64,000 bases of DNA from Streptomyces sp. NBC_00691 (GTDB taxonomy: Bacteria > Actinomycetota > Actinomycetes > Streptomycetales > Streptomycetaceae): the NCBI RefSeq assembly GCF_036226665.1, contig NZ_CP109007.1, positions 7,812,001 through 7,876,000 of the forward strand. The letters are read 5' to 3'. Every line of letters begins with the position of its first letter. Position 1 is the first letter of the stretch. Both the position numbers and the translations under genes were made by a program. Under the pieces are notes generated by a model that was not told the origin of the DNA, did not search any database, and saw only the letters and a list, made by a program, of their open reading frames with translations. Positions 60,389 through 64,000 of this stretch are shown one piece after another.

Positions 60389-60868
60389 TGCATTCCTCAA
60401 ATTTGACTACCTGACGTCCGAGCGGCCGAGGGTACCTCACCGCACCGGGTCGACAAGGTACTTGCCGCGCGTGATCCAGGCCACAGTCGCCACGGGGTGG
60501 GGCGAACCCCACCCCGTGCCCCCGGCGCACCCCCGATCGGGGAGGGGTGGTGACGCCATGGCCCGGATGATCACGGATCCGTACGTTCTCGGTAGGCGCC
60601 AAGGACCGTCACCGGCACGGTCGTAAGCGCCGCCACCGCCACCGCCCCCTGCGCCGCAACCGCCGCCACCGCCACCGCCCCCTGCGCCGCAACCGACGCG
60701 GACGCCACCGCCCCCTGCGCCGCCGGCGACACCACCGCCACCGCCCCCAGCGCCGCAACGGACGCAGACGCCGACACCGTCCGGACACCGAGGCTGACGC
60801 CGTCACGGACGCCGTCACCGCCCCACGCGCCGCCGCCCCGTCACGACCGACAGAAACCGGAGCCCGCC
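60389..60868. other. Intergenic region between the helicase and desaturase genes
   Basis: About 480 bp containing the promoters of both divergent genes and a 33-bp minisatellite at 60632-60763 (listed separately). A GC-rich partial dyad, GGGGTGGGGC near 60495 and its near-complement about ten bases on, lies close to the helicase side. No protein-coding gene is supported; the open frames through the repeats are low-complexity Ala/Gln/Val. Confidence 0.5.
60632..60763. repeat. Four-copy 33-bp minisatellite
   Basis: Four tandem units of 33 bp, starting at 60632, 60665, 60698 and 60731, built around GCCACCGCCCCC followed by GCGCCGCAAC. Units one and two are nearly identical; three and four have diverged. 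The unit length is a multiple of three, so both strands stay open, giving AAQGAVA-type repeats on the reverse strand, but no ribosome binding site precedes them. It lies about 100 bp upstream of the desaturase gene. Confidence 0.8.
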
Positions 60869-61960
60869 ATGTCCCAGGCCACCGTCCTGCCCCCGGCCGC
60901 CGCCGCACCCGCCGCGGCGCCCGCCCGTGCCAAGGGCGGCAGCGAGTTCACCCCGCTCCTGCGGACGGTCAGGTCGCAGGGCCTCCTCGATCACCGCCCC
61001 GGCTGGTACGCCCGCGGAATCGCCGTCAACCTCCTCGGCGTCGCCGCCGTGGTGACCGGTCTCGCCCTGATCGGCCCCTCCTGGTGGGCGCTCCTCCTCG
61101 CCGTACCCCTGGCGCTGTTCTCCGCCCGGGCGGCGTTCGTCGGCCACGACGCGGGCCACACCCAGATCACCGCGAACCGCAAGGTCAGCCGGATCCTCCA
61201 GCTCGTCCACGCCAACCTCCTCCTCGGCATGAGCCGCGAGTGGTGGAACGACAAGCACAACCGTCACCACGCCCACCCCAACCACCTCGACAAGGACCCG
61301 GACGTCGCGGCCGACATCCTCGTCTTCGCCGAGCATCAGACGGCCGGCCGCACGGGGCTGCGCGGATTCCTCACCCGCCACCAGGCCTGGCTGTTCTTCC
61401 CGCTGACGACCCTGGAGGGCATCGCGCTCAAGGTGTACGGCGTCCAGGCCCTGCTCGCCGAGGACGGCCCCTGCCGTTCCCGCCGCGAGCGGCTCGTCGA
61501 AGGCGCGCTGCTCCTGGCCCACTTCGGCGGCTACACCGCCCTGCTGCTCACCCTCCTCACCCCCGCCCAGGCGCTCGTCTTCGCCCTCGTCCACCAGATG
61601 CTCCTCGGCGTCCACCTGGGCATGGCCTTCGCTCCCAACCACAAGGGCATGGAGCGGCCCGACGAGCACGCGGACGGCGACAGCTGGGGGCATCTCCGGC
61701 GCCAGGTGCTCACCTCGCGCAACATCCGGGGCAGCGCTCTGACCGACTGGTTCCTCGGCGGTCTCAACTACCAGGTCGAGCACCACCTCTTCCCGAGCAT
61801 GCCGCGCCCGAACCTGCGTCTCGCCCAGCCCGCCGTACGCGCGCACTGCGCCGCCCTGGGCGTCCCGTACACGGAGACCGGTTTCGTGGAGTCGTACCGC
61901 CAGGCACTCGGCCATCTCCACGACGTGGGCGCGCCGCTGCGGTCCGAGTGGGCCGAGTAG
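60869..61960 (+). CDS. Membrane fatty acid desaturase
   Basis: A 363-residue acyl-lipid/acyl-CoA desaturase. The three histidine boxes for the di-iron centre are clear: FVGHDAGHTQI, WWNDKHNRHHAHPNH and NYQVEHHLFPSMPRPNL. Hydrophobic segments GIAVNLLGVAAVVTGLALIG, WWALLLAVPLALFSARAAF and GYTALLLTLLTPAQALVFAL give the expected four spans. HHLFPSMPR and LLLGMSREWWNDKHN are typical of actinobacterial front-end or delta-9-like enzymes; regiochemistry cannot be predicted. ATG with a weak ACCGGAG site upstream. Confidence 0.88.
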   Translation: MSQATVLPPAAAAPAAAPARAKGGSEFTPLLRTVRSQGLLDHRPGWYARGIAVNLLGVAAVVTGLALIGPSWWALLLAVPLALFSARAAFVGHDAGHTQITANRKVSRILQLVHANLLLGMSREWWNDKHNRHHAHPNHLDKDPDVAADILVFAEHQTAGRTGLRGFLTRHQAWLFFPLTTLEGIALKVYGVQALLAEDGPCRSRRERLVEGALLLAHFGGYTALLLTLLTPAQALVFALVHQMLLGVHLGMAFAPNHKGMERPDEHADGDSWGHLRRQVLTSRNIRGSALTDWFLGGLNYQVEHHLFPSMPRPNLRLAQPAVRAHCAALGVPYTETGFVESYRQALGHLHDVGAPLRSEWAE

Positions 61961-62047
61961 GGTCGCAGTCGGTCACACCCGATGTGATCATCGGTGCGGT
62001 GGTCGGTGCTCCGGCCGTCGGAAAGCGGAGAAGGGGAACTCCTCGCC

Positions 62048-62593
62048 ATGAGCGACGGCACGGTCATCACGGTCAGCAGCAACGGCACGTACACGTTCAC
62101 CAAGCCCAACCGCGAGGGCATCACCCTCCTCGCCGGGCTCGGCGTGGAGGGCGACGTCCATGCGGGCGTGACCGTCAAGCACAGGTCGCGCGTCGCCCAG
62201 GACCCGACACAGCCGAACCTGCGTCAGGTCCACCTCATCCACGCGGAGCTCTTCGACGACGTCGCCGACGCCGGCTTCGAGGTCGCTCCCGGCGACCTCG
62301 GCGAGAACGTCACCACACGGGGGATCGACCTCCTCGGCCTGCCCACCGGTACCCGTCTGCACCTCGGCGCGGAGGCCGTCGTGGAGATCACCGGACTCCG
62401 CAACCCGTGCGCCCAGATCGACGCCTTCCAGCACGGACTGCTCAAGCAGGTGGTCGGCCGTGACGCGAACGGCGAGATCGTGCGCAAGGCCGGGATCATG
62501 GGCGTCGTGCTGGCCGGCGGCGACGTCCGCCCCGGCGACCCGATCCGCGCCGAGCTGCCGGAGGGCCCGCACCGTCCGCTGGAGAAGGTCTGA
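62048..62593 (+). CDS. MOSC domain protein
   Basis: A 181-residue MOSC-fold protein: GLGVEGDVHAGVTVKHRSRV, NLRQVHLIHAELFDDVADAG, GDLGENVTTRGIDLLGLPTG and ITGLRNPCAQIDAFQHGLLK. The invariant Cys in RNPCAQID is the predicted sulphur carrier. The family delivers sulphur to molybdenum cofactor or binds it. ATG at 62048 with AAGGGGAA about ten bases upstream. Single gene here; a molybdopterin enzyme survives only as a relic at 24.8 kb. Confidence 0.87.
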   Translation: MSDGTVITVSSNGTYTFTKPNREGITLLAGLGVEGDVHAGVTVKHRSRVAQDPTQPNLRQVHLIHAELFDDVADAGFEVAPGDLGENVTTRGIDLLGLPTGTRLHLGAEAVVEITGLRNPCAQIDAFQHGLLKQVVGRDANGEIVRKAGIMGVVLAGGDVRPGDPIRAELPEGPHRPLEKV

Positions 62594-62629
62594 GCGACGG
62601 GCGCCGGGGCTCCTCCGGGGCCCTCGGGC

Positions 62630-64000
62630 TCACCCCTCCAAGGCGCAGGAGTCGACCACGTCACCGCTCGCGGGCCGGGTGATCGTCCGGTCCGCCGGGG
62701 GAGCCGTACCCCTCTCGACCCAGCCCGTCAGCGCGTCGAACGCGGAGCGGTAGCACGGCAGGATCGGACGCAGACGGTCCGGATACGTGTCGTACAGACC
62801 GTCGGTGTGCGTCCCGCCCTGCACCGTGTAGAACCGGTGCAGCCCGCCCCGGCCCCGCTCGTCGATCATCCGCGCGTACACGTCCGAGTCCGTGGCGAGC
62901 GGCAGCAGCGTGTCGAGGTCGCCGTGGAGGGTGATGAGCGGCTTGCCGATGCGACCGGTGAGCGCGACCTTCGCCACCGCGCGGTGGACGGAAGCGGGCC
63001 GGGAGGCGTAGTCGTACGCGGCGTCCGAGGCACAGGGCGCGAAGATCTGTTCCACGGTCCCGCCGGCGGTGGAACCGGGGCAGGCGGGATCGTACGTGGG
63101 GTCGAACTCGGCGCGGAAGATCTTCTGGGTCAGCCCCCAGTACGCCTTCTCGTAGTACGGCCACAGGAAGCGCGAACCGGGCGCGAAGCCCGCCGCGATC
63201 AGATCCTCGTCGGAGGCCTGTCCGAGCGACCGGGCCACCGTCACGGGCAGGCTCGTCAGGAGGTTGGGCCCGCGGGAGGTCCACAGCACGCCCTCCCAGT
63301 CGACCCCGCCGTCGTACAGCTCGGGCCGGTTCTCCAGCTGCCAGCGCGTCAGATAGCCGCCGTTGGAGATGCCCGTCATGTACGTACGCTCCGGGGCGCT
63401 GCCGTAACGCTGCCGAGCCGCCTTCTTCGCTGCCCGCGTCAGCTCCGTCACCCGGCGGTTCCACTCGGCGACCGCGTCGCCGGGACCGCGCCCGTCGGTG
63501 AAGAAGTCCGGCCCCGTGTTGCCCTTGTCGGTGGCGGCGTAGGCGAAGCCCGCGGCGAGGACCTGGTCGGAGATCAGCGCGTCCGTGGAGTACTGGCGCC
63601 GGGTGCCGGGCGCGCCGGTGACGACGAGGCCACCGTTCCAGCGGTCGGGCAGCCGGATGACGAACTGGGCGTCGTGCGCCCAGCCGTGGGTGGCGTTGAG
63701 CCGCGAGTCGTCGGGGAAGTAGCCGTCGATCTGGACGCCGGGGACGCCCGAGGGGTGACGGGACCCCAGGGCGGCGAGCCCGGCCTGGTCAGCGGTGTCG
63801 GTGTACGGCGTGCCCGCGAGCCCGGCGGTCGTCAGATCCGCCAGGCAGGCGGACTGCTGGTGCTCGGCGCCGGGAACGTGGAGCCGGTCCTGACGCGCGC
63901 AGTGCGCGGGGGTGCCCGCCCCTGCCTGCTCCTCCGCCCCTGCGGGACCCGCGGGAGCCAGGACGGTGACGGCGGTCAGGAGCGCTGCGAACAGCGGGAC
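62630..64000 (-). CDS. Exported tannase-like alpha/beta hydrolase, 3' part
   Basis: 457 codons read leftwards from the right edge; the start lies outside. The visible N-terminal end (VPLFAALLTAVTVLAPAG, then AGA) is the hydrophobic part of a signal peptide, so only a few codons are missing. The nucleophile is YMTGISNGGYLTRWQLENRP (G-x-S-x-G), with LHGDLDTLLPLATDSDVYAR (Asp) and VQGGTHTDGLYDTYPDR (His). Domain order and DNGNTGPDFF-like ATDKGNTGPDFFTDGRGPGD stretch resemble tannase/feruloyl-esterase or 3-hydroxybutyrate oligomer hydrolase relatives. Several cysteines suggest disulphides. Substrate uncertain. Confidence 0.82.
   Translation of the reverse strand, partial: VPLFAALLTAVTVLAPAGPAGAEEQAGAGTPAHCARQDRLHVPGAEHQQSACLADLTTAGLAGTPYTDTADQAGLAALGSRHPSGVPGVQIDGYFPDDSRLNATHGWAHDAQFVIRLPDRWNGGLVVTGAPGTRRQYSTDALISDQVLAAGFAYAATDKGNTGPDFFTDGRGPGDAVAEWNRRVTELTRAAKKAARQRYGSAPERTYMTGISNGGYLTRWQLENRPELYDGGVDWEGVLWTSRGPNLLTSLPVTVARSLGQASDEDLIAAGFAPGSRFLWPYYEKAYWGLTQKIFRAEFDPTYDPACPGSTAGGTVEQIFAPCASDAAYDYASRPASVHRAVAKVALTGRIGKPLITLHGDLDTLLPLATDSDVYARMIDERGRGGLHRFYTVQGGTHTDGLYDTYPDRLRPILPCYRSAFDALTGWVERGTAPPADRTITRPASGDVVDSCALEG

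Noticed and set aside
60632..60763. Possible CRISPR array
   Set aside because: Units are directly tandem with no unique spacers, and no cas genes are present.
60571..60777. Ala/Gln/Val repeat protein on the reverse strand through the minisatellite
   Set aside because: Open only because the repeat unit is a multiple of three; no ribosome binding site and no start context.

Overview
The window is very high-GC DNA (roughly 70% by eye) with GTG/TTG starts, purine-rich ribosome binding sites and strong third-position G/C bias. Its gene content (crtEIBV/crtYTU carotenoid genes, SMI1/KNR4 proteins, DUF5133, DUF6766, DUF2690, septum-formation-domain protein, type VII style Rhs toxin) points to a Streptomyces or close relative. 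The mixture of intact accessory genes and at least ten decayed gene relics resembles a chromosome arm rather than the core.

Layout. 1-3.6 kb: 5' part of a thiamine-diphosphate enzyme, an FMN glutamate-synthase-like protein, a secreted cyclophilin. 3.0-8.4 kb: a 1592-residue WXG100-like/Rhs toxin with a C-terminal nuclease, followed by an SMI1/KNR4 immunity candidate. 8.5-16.6 kb: a peptidoglycan island with five exported peptidoglycan-binding hydrolases of different predicted bond specificity (two M15 peptidases, a MepA-like endopeptidase, an amidase, a transglycosylase-like protein), a lipoprotein, a small exported protein and an XRE/DUF2690 membrane-anchored regulator. 16.9-22.7 kb: a second SMI1 protein, an orphan siderophore-type ABC ATPase, a MerR regulator, and an unusual exported fusion of an alpha/beta hydrolase with a trypsin-like protease. 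22.7-26.6 kb: scarred region (IS3 orfA relic, aldehyde dehydrogenase 3' relic, molybdopterin oxidoreductase relic abutting a lipoprotein relic) holding an isochorismatase-like hydrolase, two unlisted small genes and DUF6766.

26.7-34.9 kb: a complete isorenieratene-type carotenoid cluster as two convergent, translationally coupled operons: crtY-crtT-crtU rightward and crtE-crtI-crtB-crtV leftward. 35-50 kb: TspO, a PRC-barrel protein, a YbdK-type ligase, an SRPBCC/CrtI-like oxidoreductase pair, a GAF-SpoIIE phosphatase, a RhoGDI-like protein, a nucleotidyltransferase, topoisomerase IB and a metallophosphoesterase, interleaved with relics of LysA-like decarboxylase, DedA, MSMEG_6728-like, pyruvate-oxidase-like, STAS, anti-sigma ATPase and PfpI genes.

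50.5-64 kb: an ordinary region with an ExaC-type aldehyde dehydrogenase and its AcoR-like regulator, folD preceded by a clear ZTP (pfl) riboswitch, a septum-formation-domain membrane protein, a SWIM zinc-finger/SNF2 helicase operon, a fatty-acid desaturase, a MOSC protein, and the 3' part of a tannase-like esterase. All calls are by reading motifs; no database search was run.
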